DNA from: Vreelandella sedimenti
GTDB taxonomy: Bacteria; Pseudomonadota; Gammaproteobacteria; Pseudomonadales; Halomonadaceae
DNA length: 64,000 nt
Assembly: GCF_013416325.1 (NCBI RefSeq)
Contig: NZ_JACCGK010000019.1
Span: 1 to 64,000 of the forward strand
Reading direction: 5' to 3'
Notes under the pieces: generated by a model
Told to the model about the DNA's origin: nothing
Databases searched by the model: none
What the model saw: only the letters and a program-made list of their open reading frames with translations
Program-made: the position numbers and the translations under genes
Part shown: positions 57,135 through 64,000 of the stretch, in pieces
Layout: each line of letters opens with the position of its first letter
Position numbering within the stretch: the stretch's first letter is position 1

Positions 57135-57410
57135 ATGAAAATATCTGACATGAAACAAAATATAAGGGAAGCTGATTTATCTCCTGAAGACGAAATGAAG
57201 AGCTATATTCTTTCTCTCGCTGCTGATTTGAGGCTAGATACAGGGCATGTTCTGCCAATAAGGGTTTTGTTGCACAGAACCTTGAGCTTTAATCCGAAAC
57301 AGCGAGAGGCGTTGCAGCCAGCACTCAACACACTCATCTCAGAAGGCTATTTTGAAGAAAAAGATGATAAGGCTTTCCTCACCGAAAAGGGCCGAGACGC
57401 TATATACTAA
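57135..57410 (+). CDS. hypothetical protein, cassette-like gene 3 (possible winged helix)
   Basis: A 91-residue acidic protein. The C-terminal half, LQPALNTLISEGYFEEKDDKAFLTEKGRDAIY, has the recognition-helix-plus-wing look of a winged-helix domain (a 'GYFE...LTEKG' pattern). No known family assigned. ATG 57135 follows TAAGGAG. Flanked by attC-like palindromes on both sides. Confidence 0.75.
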   Translation: MKISDMKQNIREADLSPEDEMKSYILSLAADLRLDTGHVLPIRVLLHRTLSFNPKQREALQPALNTLISEGYFEEKDDKAFLTEKGRDAIY

Positions 57411-57510
57411 TTGATATCAAATCGGCTGCTGTCGAACTGCCAAAAGCGTCACAGCTTTTGCTCTAGCAAAATCAGTGCCATTTTGTCAGCCGCTGAGCCG
57501 GAAGTTATAT
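57405..57510 (+). repeat. attC-like site 3
   Basis: Ends with GTTATAT at 57504-57510. Internal stems are perfect: CGGCTG 57423-57428 with CAGCCG 57487-57492, and TTTTGCT 57456-57462 with AGCAAAA 57465-57471 around a two-base turn. The left core AAC is not clear (TACTAATTG at the gene end). Confidence 0.58.
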
Positions 57511-57623
57511 TGGTACTACCTGATAGTCTGCTCTTGGCTGTTTGCCCTCTTAACCAAAAAATAAAGCTTGCCTGATTACGAGAGCTGCCTCGTTGGGCAG
57601 TTCCATTTTATCCCAACAGTTGC

Positions 57624-58121
57624 CTATAAATACCCCATTTCCGAAAACGACTTACACCCATCACTTCCCACGACCACGTGATCAATCACACGTATATCCA
57701 TCAGTCCCAAGGCTTCCTTTAGGCGATCAATAATACGCCTATCGGCCTCACTGGGTTCGGGATCTCCGCTTGGGTGGTTGTGCACGAGGATAACGGCCGC
57801 AGCGTCGTAGGTAAGGGCGGCTTTTAGTACTTCACGTGGGTAGACGCTGGCCGCGTCGATGGTTCCACGTAATAGCTCTTCAAAACGGATAACGCGATGC
57901 TGACTATCGAGGAACAGCACGCTAAACACGTCGTGCTCGTAATCTTGAAGCAGTAACTGCAGGTGCTCAAACGCCTGGGAAGGCTGCGTGATCTTGCGGC
58001 CTTTAGCGAGTTTGCGTCTTGCGAAGCGCTTGGCCATGGTGATGATATCGTTTTCAGTCACTGGCGAGGTAACGTGATAGGTACCAGCCACTTCCCCAGC
58101 TTTGAGTTTGGCGTGTGTCAT
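57624..58121 (-). CDS. radC: RadC family JAMM-domain protein
   Basis: A 165-residue DUF2466/RadC protein. The zinc-binding JAMM motif is intact: VILVHNHPSGDPEPSEAD (His-x-His with Ser, Asp), then IDHVVVG. Despite its name its role in repair is disputed; copies on phages and ICEs are common, some linked to anti-restriction genes. ATG 58121 has GGAGACAACC before it. A terminator hairpin sits immediately in front of this ribosome site. It is the last gene of the element's minus-strand run. Confidence 0.88.
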   Translation of the reverse strand: MTHAKLKAGEVAGTYHVTSPVTENDIITMAKRFARRKLAKGRKITQPSQAFEHLQLLLQDYEHDVFSVLFLDSQHRVIRFEELLRGTIDAASVYPREVLKAALTYDAAAVILVHNHPSGDPEPSEADRRIIDRLKEALGLMDIRVIDHVVVGSDGCKSFSEMGYL

Positions 58122-58143
58122 GGTTGTCTCCAAAAAATAAAAA

Positions 58144-58167
58144 ACGCCGGGGTGGTGGCCCCGGCGT
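58144..58167 (-). terminator. terminator directly upstream of radC
   Basis: ACGCCGGGG / CCCCGGCGT stem with a six-base loop, then TTTTTATTTTTT, on the minus strand. The radC ribosome site begins right after the T-tract. Confidence 0.9.
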
Positions 58168-58211
58168 CTATGTCGTTAATGATCGGTTGGTGTATCTATG
58201 GAATCGTCGCG

Positions 58212-58823
58212 TCACGCAGCCATCACTTGGTTTATGCGACGTTCCATCTCCTCATGGAATCGTTCTACCCGCTCGGCAATGGTGCGGATCATAATGTCGT
58301 CACGGTAGGCACGTTTGATAAACAGCGGCATACCTGGCCAATAGCTCACAAAGTCGATCCATTCCCGTTCGCTGACCCATAGCCCGCCCTGGCATTGGGG
58401 CACGTGCTCATCAGGTATTTCGCCGCTGAGCAGTACCTCAATCTGGAACTTAGGTAGCTTTGTTTTGATTTCTAACAGACCGTTAGCGTCTACTAGGCTG
58501 TCGGGCGAGTAGCCCACGCCATGGTTAAGGATCAAGCCCACTTCCTGGGGCTGGGGTTCGCCTGTGGCATCGCAATAAAGCGCACGTGCCAAGCCTTCCA
58601 ACTCATGGCCTCGTCGAGTATGCGCGTTACCTTGAAACGGCTCGGCCAGCTCCCCGGTAATGCGTTCACCGATTAACTGGTGCATGTAAGTAATCGCCCC
58701 GGTACTCAACCCGCCTGGGCCTTTACCCTTCACCAGCACGACCTTTAGCTCCGACATGGTGACGCGACCTAGCCGCGCCGCCAGCCACTCTGGGGTGCCT
58801 TGCTCCATAGTAAGCAGTTGCAT
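58212..58823 (-). CDS. YqaJ-type viral recombinase / lambda-exonuclease-like nuclease
   Basis: A 203-residue exonuclease of the YqaJ family, which degrades one strand from a dsDNA end and works with an annealing protein. It has the nuclease core: QGTPEWLAARLGRVTMSE at the N terminus, HELEGLARALY, and the active-site segment GYSPDSLVD...LEIKTKLPKF, giving Asp, Glu-x-Lys. The partner ERF protein is encoded immediately upstream (34 bases), the usual pairing in phages and conjugative elements. Confidence 0.9.
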   Translation of the reverse strand: MQLLTMEQGTPEWLAARLGRVTMSELKVVLVKGKGPGGLSTGAITYMHQLIGERITGELAEPFQGNAHTRRGHELEGLARALYCDATGEPQPQEVGLILNHGVGYSPDSLVDANGLLEIKTKLPKFQIEVLLSGEIPDEHVPQCQGGLWVSEREWIDFVSYWPGMPLFIKRAYRDDIMIRTIAERVERFHEEMERRINQVMAA

Positions 58824-58856
58824 TAAAGACTCCTGTCATAAGGGGTAGAGCGTGGA

Positions 58857-59612
58857 TTACTTAACCGCCCGTTTAGAGAGTGAGGCGCGTAGCTTGTCGA
58901 AGTCAGTCTGAGGTACTTGCACGGCTGAACCGTATTTACCACTGAACCATTCCTGGGTCGTGGCGGGGCACTGGCTAATCAGTCGCTGGATCTGTCCGGC
59001 CTGAAAGGGCGTTACTAGCTTGATACCCACTTTGGTACTGGTCTTGCCATTGTCATCCTGGCCCCTTGTGGTGATGTTGAGTAGGGCGCAGAGTACGTAG
59101 CGCTTGCCGTAGCTGGTGGAAGAGCCAAACGCCTGCACCGCGTTCTTGTTGCCGCTTATGTCGGCAGGTAGCAACATGCTGGTTTCTTCACGGTGGCCAT
59201 CCTTATGCATCAGCACACCGGTCACCTCAATACCACGCTCCTGCGTCTGAATACGAAAGCTCACCGCAAAGCCGTGTTTCTGCATGATGGGGCGCACGGT
59301 ATCGACGATATCTTCCAGCGTGGCGTAGCAGCCGTTGTTGGTTTGCCCGCGCTCTTCAATGCTGGGCAGTTCGGTCTGCATCGCCGCCATGGCAGCGCTA
59401 TAGGCCATCATGGCCTGGCGATCCATTACCCGTTCCTGCATCTGTAGCAAGCGTTCCATCTTATCGATGTCGACGTCCGGGTTGAGTGCCGCACGTTCTA
59501 TCACCTGGATGATGGCCGTACTTTCCGCAAGGTGTGGCGGGGATGCTCCAGGAACAGCTTGTAAAGAGGATGCAGACGTCTCGTGATTTACCACATTAGC
59601 TTTGGTGGCCAT
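58857..59612 (-). CDS. ERF-family single-strand annealing protein
   Basis: A 251-residue homologue of phage P22 Erf. Typical features: YATLEDIVDTVRPIMQKHGF and the conserved GSSTSYGKRYVLCALLNI followed by DDNGK. The N-terminal 25 residues are Ser/Pro-rich and variable; the C-terminal 60 residues are probably DNA- or SSB-interacting. It anneals complementary strands produced by the YqaJ exonuclease. AAGGAG lies nine bases before the ATG. Confidence 0.9.
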   Translation of the reverse strand: MATKANVVNHETSASSLQAVPGASPPHLAESTAIIQVIERAALNPDVDIDKMERLLQMQERVMDRQAMMAYSAAMAAMQTELPSIEERGQTNNGCYATLEDIVDTVRPIMQKHGFAVSFRIQTQERGIEVTGVLMHKDGHREETSMLLPADISGNKNAVQAFGSSTSYGKRYVLCALLNITTRGQDDNGKTSTKVGIKLVTPFQAGQIQRLISQCPATTQEWFSGKYGSAVQVPQTDFDKLRASLSKRAVK

Positions 59613-59634
59613 GACAAGGCTCCTTCAATAGGGG

Positions 59635-59805
59635 TTAAAGATCGGCGGGAAGTTCGTGCGGGGGAACGGGGCATAGGTGCAGCTCGGTGCGATACAGCTG
59701 TCCTTTTGCCATCACGTAGGTTTCGGCATAGGTTTGATCCTGGGTGAGCAGTCGTTCGGTCAGTTGGGTTAAGGCGATATCTAAATCGGGGCTAAGAGAG
59801 GCCAT
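59635..59805 (-). CDS. small hypothetical protein (56 residues)
   Basis: A 56-residue protein starting at ATG 59805 (GTGGAG upstream), ending 22 bases before the ERF gene. The first half is a leucine-rich helix (LDIALTQLTERLLT). Family unknown. It comes first in a probable ERF-YqaJ operon and begins just after a terminator hairpin. Confidence 0.65.
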   Translation of the reverse strand: MASLSPDLDIALTQLTERLLTQDQTYAETYVMAKGQLYRTELHLCPVPPHELPADL

Positions 59806-59829
59806 GATGTGCTCCACGTAAAAGCAAAA

Positions 59830-59856
59830 AGCCCAGCCTGTTAGTGGCTGGGCTTA
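59830..59856 (-). terminator. terminator directly upstream of the 56-residue gene
   Basis: AAGCCCAGCC pairs with GGCTGGGCTT on the minus strand around a seven-base loop, followed by TTTGCTTTT; the ribosome site of the next gene (GTGGAG) begins eight bases further on. Confidence 0.85.
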
Positions 59857-59861
59857 TCGCG

Positions 59862-59924
59862 CTATCCAATGAGGGGTAAGACAAAAACCAGGAAAATCAG
59901 CATTAGAATGATCAGAAACAGCAT
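59862..59924 (-). CDS. possible 20-residue hydrophobic peptide
   Basis: Between the DUF932 gene and its downstream terminator an ATG at 59924, one base after the DUF932 stop (TGA-C-ATG), opens a 20-codon frame made almost only of Leu, Ile, Val, Phe and Met (MLFLIILMLIFLVFVLPLIG). GGTGAG lies five bases upstream. It would be a single membrane helix. No homologue is known to me; it is too short for a standard gene call. The exact end could be off by one base. Confidence 0.45.
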   Translation of the reverse strand: MLFLIILMLIFLVFVLPLIG

Positions 59925-59925
59925 G

Positions 59926-60894
59926 TCAGCTCACCAGGGCAAGGGCCGTTTGTAGCGCCTCTTGCTTCAGCTGCGCCCCTTGGCCAAACCACGCGGAATC
60001 CAGACGGGTATCGTTGCTGCGAGCCCGCTTGTCGTGATCCACGTACTCGGTCACGGCATTGAGCAGACCCCAGGCAGTGTCTTTGGCCGTGTCGAGGTGG
60101 GAGCCGCGGCCTTCGCCGTGGTAAAGCTTCTGTACCTTGTTGAGCGCCCGATAGTTAGGCAGCTTGGAAGGATCTTCGATTGGCTTATCGATACCGCAGA
60201 GCACTGACTGGAAATACTGCTGCGCCTCGCGATGATCGATCTTACGTTCTGCCAGGGCCTTCATGCGGTACATGAAGTCATTCCACTGGGAAACAGAAAT
60301 ACCTAGTTGGCTTTTTAACGCACGTGGATCGAACTCCGACCGGTGGGGTACCTTCACTGCCTGCGACGTGCCATCCACCGCAATCTGCAGCGTGTTGTTA
60401 CACACCACCCGCACCGTGGTGGGTGTCGCCATGGTGGCCAGCGTGCCGTCACAGGAGGTTGCCAATAGTAGGTAGTCGTTGACCTCATCCTGGCCTTTCA
60501 GGGAGGTGCTTAAACCACTGCGCGCCAAGGCCCAGAACTTACGCCCGCCTTTCAGTACCCCAGCGGTTTCCAGCTCGTATCCAGCGTACTCGGTGAGGTC
60601 GCGGTAAAACTCCAGAATCTCCTCGGGCTGCACCACCTTATAACGCTGTGATACCACCGATAACGGTGCCTTGGTATCCGAGCGGTAGAGCACTTTCTGT
60701 TCAGGGAACGAGTGAATGCTGCCCAAGTGACTGGCACCCTCGGCAATAAAGCGCACCGGGGCTTCTTCAATGTGCCAGTTCATTCCGGCCTGTTGCTGCC
60801 AGACCTCTAACGGTTGTTGACGGGATAGCTGCTGTCCCAGGCCGTGCCAAGGGGTAGCGCCGACGTAAGCCATTTGTTCAACGAGATGAGCCAT
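59926..60894 (-). CDS. DUF932 (phage/plasmid-like TIGR03299) protein
   Basis: A 322-residue protein of the DUF932 family found on phages, plasmids and ICEs; function unknown, often beside recombination genes. It has the family's N terminus AHLVEQMAYVGATPWHGLG, the middle YKVVQPEEILEFYRDL and RVVCNNTLQIA, and a C-terminal NAVTEYVDHDKRAR. ATG 60894 follows AGGAG; an ATG-like start at 60912 is not needed. A hairpin terminator lies just before the ribosome site. Confidence 0.87.
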   Translation of the reverse strand: MAHLVEQMAYVGATPWHGLGQQLSRQQPLEVWQQQAGMNWHIEEAPVRFIAEGASHLGSIHSFPEQKVLYRSDTKAPLSVVSQRYKVVQPEEILEFYRDLTEYAGYELETAGVLKGGRKFWALARSGLSTSLKGQDEVNDYLLLATSCDGTLATMATPTTVRVVCNNTLQIAVDGTSQAVKVPHRSEFDPRALKSQLGISVSQWNDFMYRMKALAERKIDHREAQQYFQSVLCGIDKPIEDPSKLPNYRALNKVQKLYHGEGRGSHLDTAKDTAWGLLNAVTEYVDHDKRARSNDTRLDSAWFGQGAQLKQEALQTALALVS

Positions 60895-60911
60895 GATGAA
60901 AACTCCTAGCA

Positions 60912-60941
60912 ATAAAAAAACGCTGACGAAAATCGCCAGCG
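60912..60941 (-). terminator. terminator directly upstream of the DUF932 gene
   Basis: CGCTGGCG / CGTCAGCG (one wobble pair) around ATTTT, then seven T residues, on the minus strand; the DUF932 ribosome site AGGAG starts five bases after the T-tract. It may also end the upstream zinc-ribbon gene. Confidence 0.85.
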
Positions 60942-60986
60942 CTTTATGGTTGGAAAGTTAGGGGTAAGTCGATTAATGGTGACGAA

Positions 60987-61328
60987 TTAACGAGGTGAAG
61001 TGTAGGAGTGGGGTAATTGCCGGAAGGCATGACCACACGATATGCATAGCCAGGAAACTCCTTCACCGAGTGGCAATTTCTGGGTGAAAAATTGGGTTGC
61101 GACGCGCGAGCCTGCCTGACTACCGAACACAGCACCCATCACGGCAGTGGGCAGTTTGGCTAACGGGAAGCGGGTTGAGGCCATCGATAAAGGGGACGTT
61201 AGGGTATAGGACTCGCGCCACGCGCCAATGGCAGCGCCGACAAGGCTGCCGCCAACGGTGCCGATACGTTGGGCGGTTTCAAAGTTAAGCGTGCATGGGG
61301 CTGCACAGCGCAGGCAAGGCGGGGACAT
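60987..61328 (-). CDS. small zinc-ribbon protein with a glycine-rich middle
   Basis: A 113-residue protein with a Cys pair near the N terminus (CLRC, then C) and a second pair near the C terminus (CISC), which together could bind zinc. Between them lies a Gly/Ala-rich segment (IGTVGGSLVGAAIGAW and VMGAVFGSQAGSRVATQF) resembling a glycine zipper, which may associate with membrane. ATG 61328 is chosen because AGGAG precedes it. Its ribosome site lies in a 9-base inverted repeat. Function unknown. Confidence 0.65.
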   Translation of the reverse strand: MSPPCLRCAAPCTLNFETAQRIGTVGGSLVGAAIGAWRESYTLTSPLSMASTRFPLAKLPTAVMGAVFGSQAGSRVATQFFTQKLPLGEGVSWLCISCGHAFRQLPHSYTSPR

Positions 61329-61334
61329 AAACAA

Positions 61335-61383
61335 CACTCCTATAGGTGTCAAAGTGATCCCGTGTGCAGGATTCATAGGAGTG
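61335..61383 (-). promoter_or_regulatory. inverted repeat overlapping the ribosome site of the zinc-ribbon gene
   Basis: CACTCCTAT at 61335-61343 is the exact reverse complement of ATAGGAGTG at 61375-61383, a 9-bp arm with a 31-base loop. In the minus-strand transcript the downstream arm contains the AGGAG of the gene starting at 61328, so pairing would hide it. A protein operator is the alternative. Confidence 0.5.
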
Positions 61384-61447
61384 ATATAGGTCTGTAATTT
61401 TTTGGCTTTGACCTTTGAGTGCTTGCTTCATGAAACTCCTTTACTGA

Positions 61448-61467
61448 TACTGTTCATATATACAGTA
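61448..61467 (+). promoter_or_regulatory. LexA (SOS) box upstream of umuD
   Basis: TACTGTTCATATATACAGTA fits CTG-N10-CAG with the full TACTG/CAGTA ends. It is 16 bases upstream of the umuD start codon and would block transcription until RecA-stimulated LexA cleavage. It also lies in the divergent region with the zinc-ribbon gene. Confidence 0.93.
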
Positions 61468-61483
61468 AAATAGGTAGCCTATT

Positions 61484-61930
61484 ATGTCATCGAACGTTTC
61501 ACTCCTGGGCCGCGCAGACACCATGGCCTCGTCACTACCCTTGCCGCTCTATTCAACCGCCGTGCGCGCGGGATTTCCTTCGCCCGCCGATGATCACTTG
61601 GATACCGAGCTAGATCTGCACCGCTACGTCGTTAAACGCCCAGCCTCGACCTATTTTGCTCGTGCCGAAGGTTATTCAATGATCGGAGACAGCATCCACC
61701 CTGGGGACTTATTGGTGGTGGATCGCAGCCTGGAAGCGCTGCCTGGTCGGATTGTGGTGATCTGCGTAGATGGGGAAATGACTGTTAAGCGTCTGGAGCG
61801 CGTTGGTCAGCGTACCTACCTCAAAGCAAGCAACCCCAATTTTAAGCCGATTCCCCTTGATGGACGCGAATCCCAAGTATGGGGTGTAGTGACCGACGTG
61901 ATTCACAATCTGCTGAGGGCACTGCCGTGA
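61484..61930 (+). CDS. umuD: UmuD-type S24 autopeptidase, polymerase V subunit
   Basis: A LexA-like S24 peptidase, 148 residues, that cleaves itself to an active UmuD' with RecA. The cleavage site is Ala29-Gly30 ([11 protein letters not shown]; Cys-Gly in E. coli). The Ser65 nucleophile lies in [10 protein letters not shown] and Lys102 in EMTVKRL, 37 residues apart as in E. coli (Ser60/Lys97). The ATG follows TAGGTAG. The gene overlaps umuC by four bases (GTGA). Confidence 0.95.
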   Translation: MSSNVSLLGRADTMASSLPLPLYSTAVRAGFPSPADDHLDTELDLHRYVVKRPASTYFARAEGYSMIGDSIHPGDLLVVDRSLEALPGRIVVICVDGEMTVKRLERVGQRTYLKASNPNFKPIPLDGRESQVWGVVTDVIHNLLRALP

Positions 61931-63204
61931 TTGCACTCGTTGACTGCAACAACTTTTATGTCAGTTGCGAGCGCGTTTTTGATCCAATGCTGGAAGGGCG
62001 TCCGGTAGGGGTGCTGTCGAATAACGATGGTTGCGTCGTTGCCCGTAGCAACGAACTCAAAGCCCTGGGTGTTGAGATGGGGACGGCCATGCACTTGTTA
62101 CCGCCCGCGATTCGTCGCCAGGCTGTGCTGCTATCCAGTAACTATGCGTTATACGGCGATATGTCCCAGCGGGTAACTGAGGTGCTAGGCGAGTTTTCGC
62201 CCCATGTGGAGGTGTACTCCATTGATGAAAGCTTTGTCGGGTTTCAGGGCTTTGACCCAGATTCGCTGGAGGCGCGGGGCCAAGCCATGCGCGATACCGT
62301 TCGACAGTGGACGGGCATTCCCGTGTGCGTGGGGTTTGCACCTACCCGCGTACTCGCCAAAGTGGCGAATCAAGCGGCTAAAAAACATCCTGCCTACAAG
62401 CAGCATGGCGTATGTAAGCTAACCGCTGATAGTGAAGCGACCAAAGCATTGCTAAAACAGTTGCCGGTAACCGAGCTGTGGGGCGTGGCACGCCGTACCG
62501 GTGAACGATTAAGCGTAATGGGTATTGATACCGCATGGGATCTGCGTGAGGCAGACGCTAAGCGTATTAGGCAGCGCTTTAGTGTGGTTCAGGAACGCAT
62601 CGTATGGGAGCTACGCGGGCAATCCGCCATCCAGCTTGATGACATGAGTCTACCTAAAAAACAAATCATGGTGTCGCGTTCATTCGGCAGGCTTACCGGC
62701 AACCCCCATGACTTACGCGAAGCCTTAAGGCATCACGCCGCGAGGGCAGCAGAAAAGCTGCGCAAACAGCAAAGTGTAACCAGTGCCGTGATGGTGTTTT
62801 TGCGAACCAACCCATTCCGTACTGACTTACCGCAATATCAACAACGTGTGGTTGTCTCTCTAGAGAGGCCCACCGATGATAGCCGCGATATCATCGCCTC
62901 AGCGGTACAAGGCCTACGCCGTCTCTGGCGCAAGGGCTACGCCTACCATAAAGCAGGTCTGATGCTGCTCGACCTTTCACCTAAGGCCAACCGACAGCTT
63001 ACCCTCACTGAAACCCCGCAAACCGACGAAGAGGCTAAACGCAGTGAACGGCTGATGGCGACGATGGATAAGCTCAATCGTGAACTAGGTAAAGGAACGG
63101 TACAGCTTGGTCTACCCCGTAAAGGCAATGCATGGGCGCTGCGCAGTGAACGACGTACGCCGCGGTACACCACACAGTGGAACGAGCTTCTGGTCGTTAA
63201 GTAG
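61927..63204 (+). CDS. umuC: UmuC, Y-family DNA polymerase V catalytic subunit
   Basis: An error-prone translesion polymerase of 425 residues (422 in E. coli). The catalytic acidic residues lie in [13 protein letters not shown] and [11 protein letters not shown]; the thumb/HhH region includes [17 protein letters not shown], and the little-finger domain starts near [15 protein letters not shown]. The GTG at 61927 overlaps the umuD stop; the longer open frame is not used. As part of a mobile element it may add mutagenic capacity to the host. Confidence 0.96.
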   Translation: MIALVDCNNFYVSCERVFDPMLEGRPVGVLSNNDGCVVARSNELKALGVEMGTAMHLLPPAIRRQAVLLSSNYALYGDMSQRVTEVLGEFSPHVEVYSIDESFVGFQGFDPDSLEARGQAMRDTVRQWTGIPVCVGFAPTRVLAKVANQAAKKHPAYKQHGVCKLTADSEATKALLKQLPVTELWGVARRTGERLSVMGIDTAWDLREADAKRIRQRFSVVQERIVWELRGQSAIQLDDMSLPKKQIMVSRSFGRLTGNPHDLREALRHHAARAAEKLRKQQSVTSAVMVFLRTNPFRTDLPQYQQRVVVSLERPTDDSRDIIASAVQGLRRLWRKGYAYHKAGLMLLDLSPKANRQLTLTETPQTDEEAKRSERLMATMDKLNRELGKGTVQLGLPRKGNAWALRSERRTPRYTTQWNELLVVK

Positions 63205-63504
63205 ATCAAGCATCGGTTTATATTTTTGCCATGCTAAACAAATTAAACTATTGATAAAGTTGATGAAGAAAACATCGGTGTGACCAAAGTGCCGTAAGGA
63301 TGGACCCTTAAGCACGACGTCACGACGTTGAGAGCAAAAAAATCATAAAAACACCATATAGGTTGGCAATTTACGAAATTCTTGGCAGCGAACGTCGTCT
63401 TGTCGTGGATACTCCATCAAGAACTTCGCGTTGTAAGGCACGTCAATAGTGCATTGGGCAACGTGCTGTGTCTTCGAGGGACTTATAAAAAAGTTGAATA
63501 ACAT
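63205..63504. other. intergenic region after umuC
   Basis: No gene is supported. AT-rich at its left part (63215-63270); no clear hairpin terminator for umuC found, and a short plus-strand ORF at 63449 lacks support. Confidence 0.5.
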
Positions 63505-64000
63505 TCATAAGAAATCCCTTTCCTCACAGCCTAGCACCGAATGCTCGCTGCCTGATGTTTGTCCATTGCTCACAGAAATACTGTGGGGAGAGGGGGTGGG
63601 TCCGATCACCCAGTGGCGCTTCGAGCCACGTTTACCGTTGCTATAGCAGATTATCCCTTGGGCATTGAGCAGTGAGGCAGCTCGCTTGAACGCTGCGCCA
63701 AGGCCACGGGGCTCACGCGGCCATTGGCTACCCAAAGTGCAACTCGGCCGATATTTTGTCAAAATGGCGAGCCACACTCCCGTTGGTTTTTCAACGGCTT
63801 CCGTGATGGCCTCGATTTTAAGATATTTAATGAGAGCTTGAGCAACCGGTTCCTCTTCGGTCATCTCGCAGAGCCGATCACTACGATACGCCTGATACTG
63901 TGTCCAGAAGCCTTCTGAGTTCCCGACCAAACTATCGGAAACAATCATTCCAATTCGGCAGAAGTCTTGCCAGTTGCCCGGCACTTCTCGTTCTAATCTC
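63505..64000 (-). CDS. C-terminal part of a probable primase/helicase-like replication protein (partial)
   Basis: The frame stays open to the window edge (no stop upstream of a GTG at 63984), so the visible 165 codons are the end of a longer gene. The stretch SQWPREPRGLGAAFKRAASLLNAQGIICYSNGKRGSKRHWVI looks like the winged-helix tail of phage/ICE primase-helicase proteins (DUF3987-like and relatives); upstream is an IGMIVSDSLVGNSEGF segment. Assignment is weak without the N-terminal half. Confidence 0.5.
   Translation of the reverse strand, partial: RLEREVPGNWQDFCRIGMIVSDSLVGNSEGFWTQYQAYRSDRLCEMTEEEPVAQALIKYLKIEAITEAVEKPTGVWLAILTKYRPSCTLGSQWPREPRGLGAAFKRAASLLNAQGIICYSNGKRGSKRHWVIGPTPSPHSISVSNGQTSGSEHSVLGCEERDFL

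Noticed and set aside
63449-63646. 65-codon plus-strand ORF
   Set aside because: No ribosome site and it overlaps the better-supported minus-strand gene end.

Overview
The window looks like chromosomal DNA of a Halomonas-type gammaproteobacterium (Oceanospirillales/Halomonadaceae). This is inferred from protein content and gene order; no rRNA is present. Supporting signs are moderate-to-high GC in the core, a monomeric NADP isocitrate dehydrogenase, a 1607-residue NAD glutamate dehydrogenase, a Tat-exported TRAP solute-binding protein, and gene order mixing E. coli blocks (rluE-nudJ-mnmA-hflD-purB) with Pseudomonas blocks (clpS-clpA-infA-bpt-aat, ftsK-lolA-rarA).

Bases 1-45200 are core genome. 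They hold a glycine-zipper lipoprotein, isocitrate lyase, an acetyltransferase, and the minus-strand run rluE-nudJ-mnmA-hflD-purB-roxA, with icd divergent from rluE. An N-degron cluster follows (adaptor clpS, unfoldase clpA, the two aminoacyl-transferases bpt and aat, and infA), then ftsK, lolA, rarA, a hemerythrin-like gene, murI, trmA, gdhB, pyrD, rmf, rlmKL, pdxB, a RelBE-like toxin-antitoxin pair, htpX, alaA, an RbgA-like GTPase, msrB, and a TRAP transporter operon ending in a gamma-glutamyltransferase-like gene.

Bases 45463-46878 are a stable-RNA operon: five tRNA-Glu(UUC) alternate with five tRNA-Gly(GCC) behind a near-consensus promoter. It includes an exact 298-bp tandem duplication and four odd tRNA-Gly 3'-half elements whose T-loop is replaced by small hairpins. 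Core genes resume with a YadGH-type ABC exporter, queF, a nitroreductase and a thioesterase, up to tRNA-Ser(GGA) at 50943-51030.

From the tRNA-Ser onward the DNA is accessory. A 1-kb non-coding stretch leads to a very AT-rich two-gene operon: a DUF4297/Cap4-like nuclease plus a Rad50-like ATPase with a zinc hook. It looks like a Lamassu-type or related anti-phage system. Bases 55447-57510 then hold three small unrelated genes in the same direction, each followed by an imperfect palindrome, three of which end in GTTATAT. This is the layout of integron gene cassettes without an integrase.

Bases 57624-64000 belong to a phage- or ICE-like element: radC, a YqaJ exonuclease, an ERF annealing protein, DUF932, a possible 20-residue membrane peptide, a zinc-ribbon protein, SOS-controlled umuDC, and the end of a probable primase/helicase gene running off the window. 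Three of its genes have an intrinsic-terminator hairpin directly in front of their ribosome binding site.
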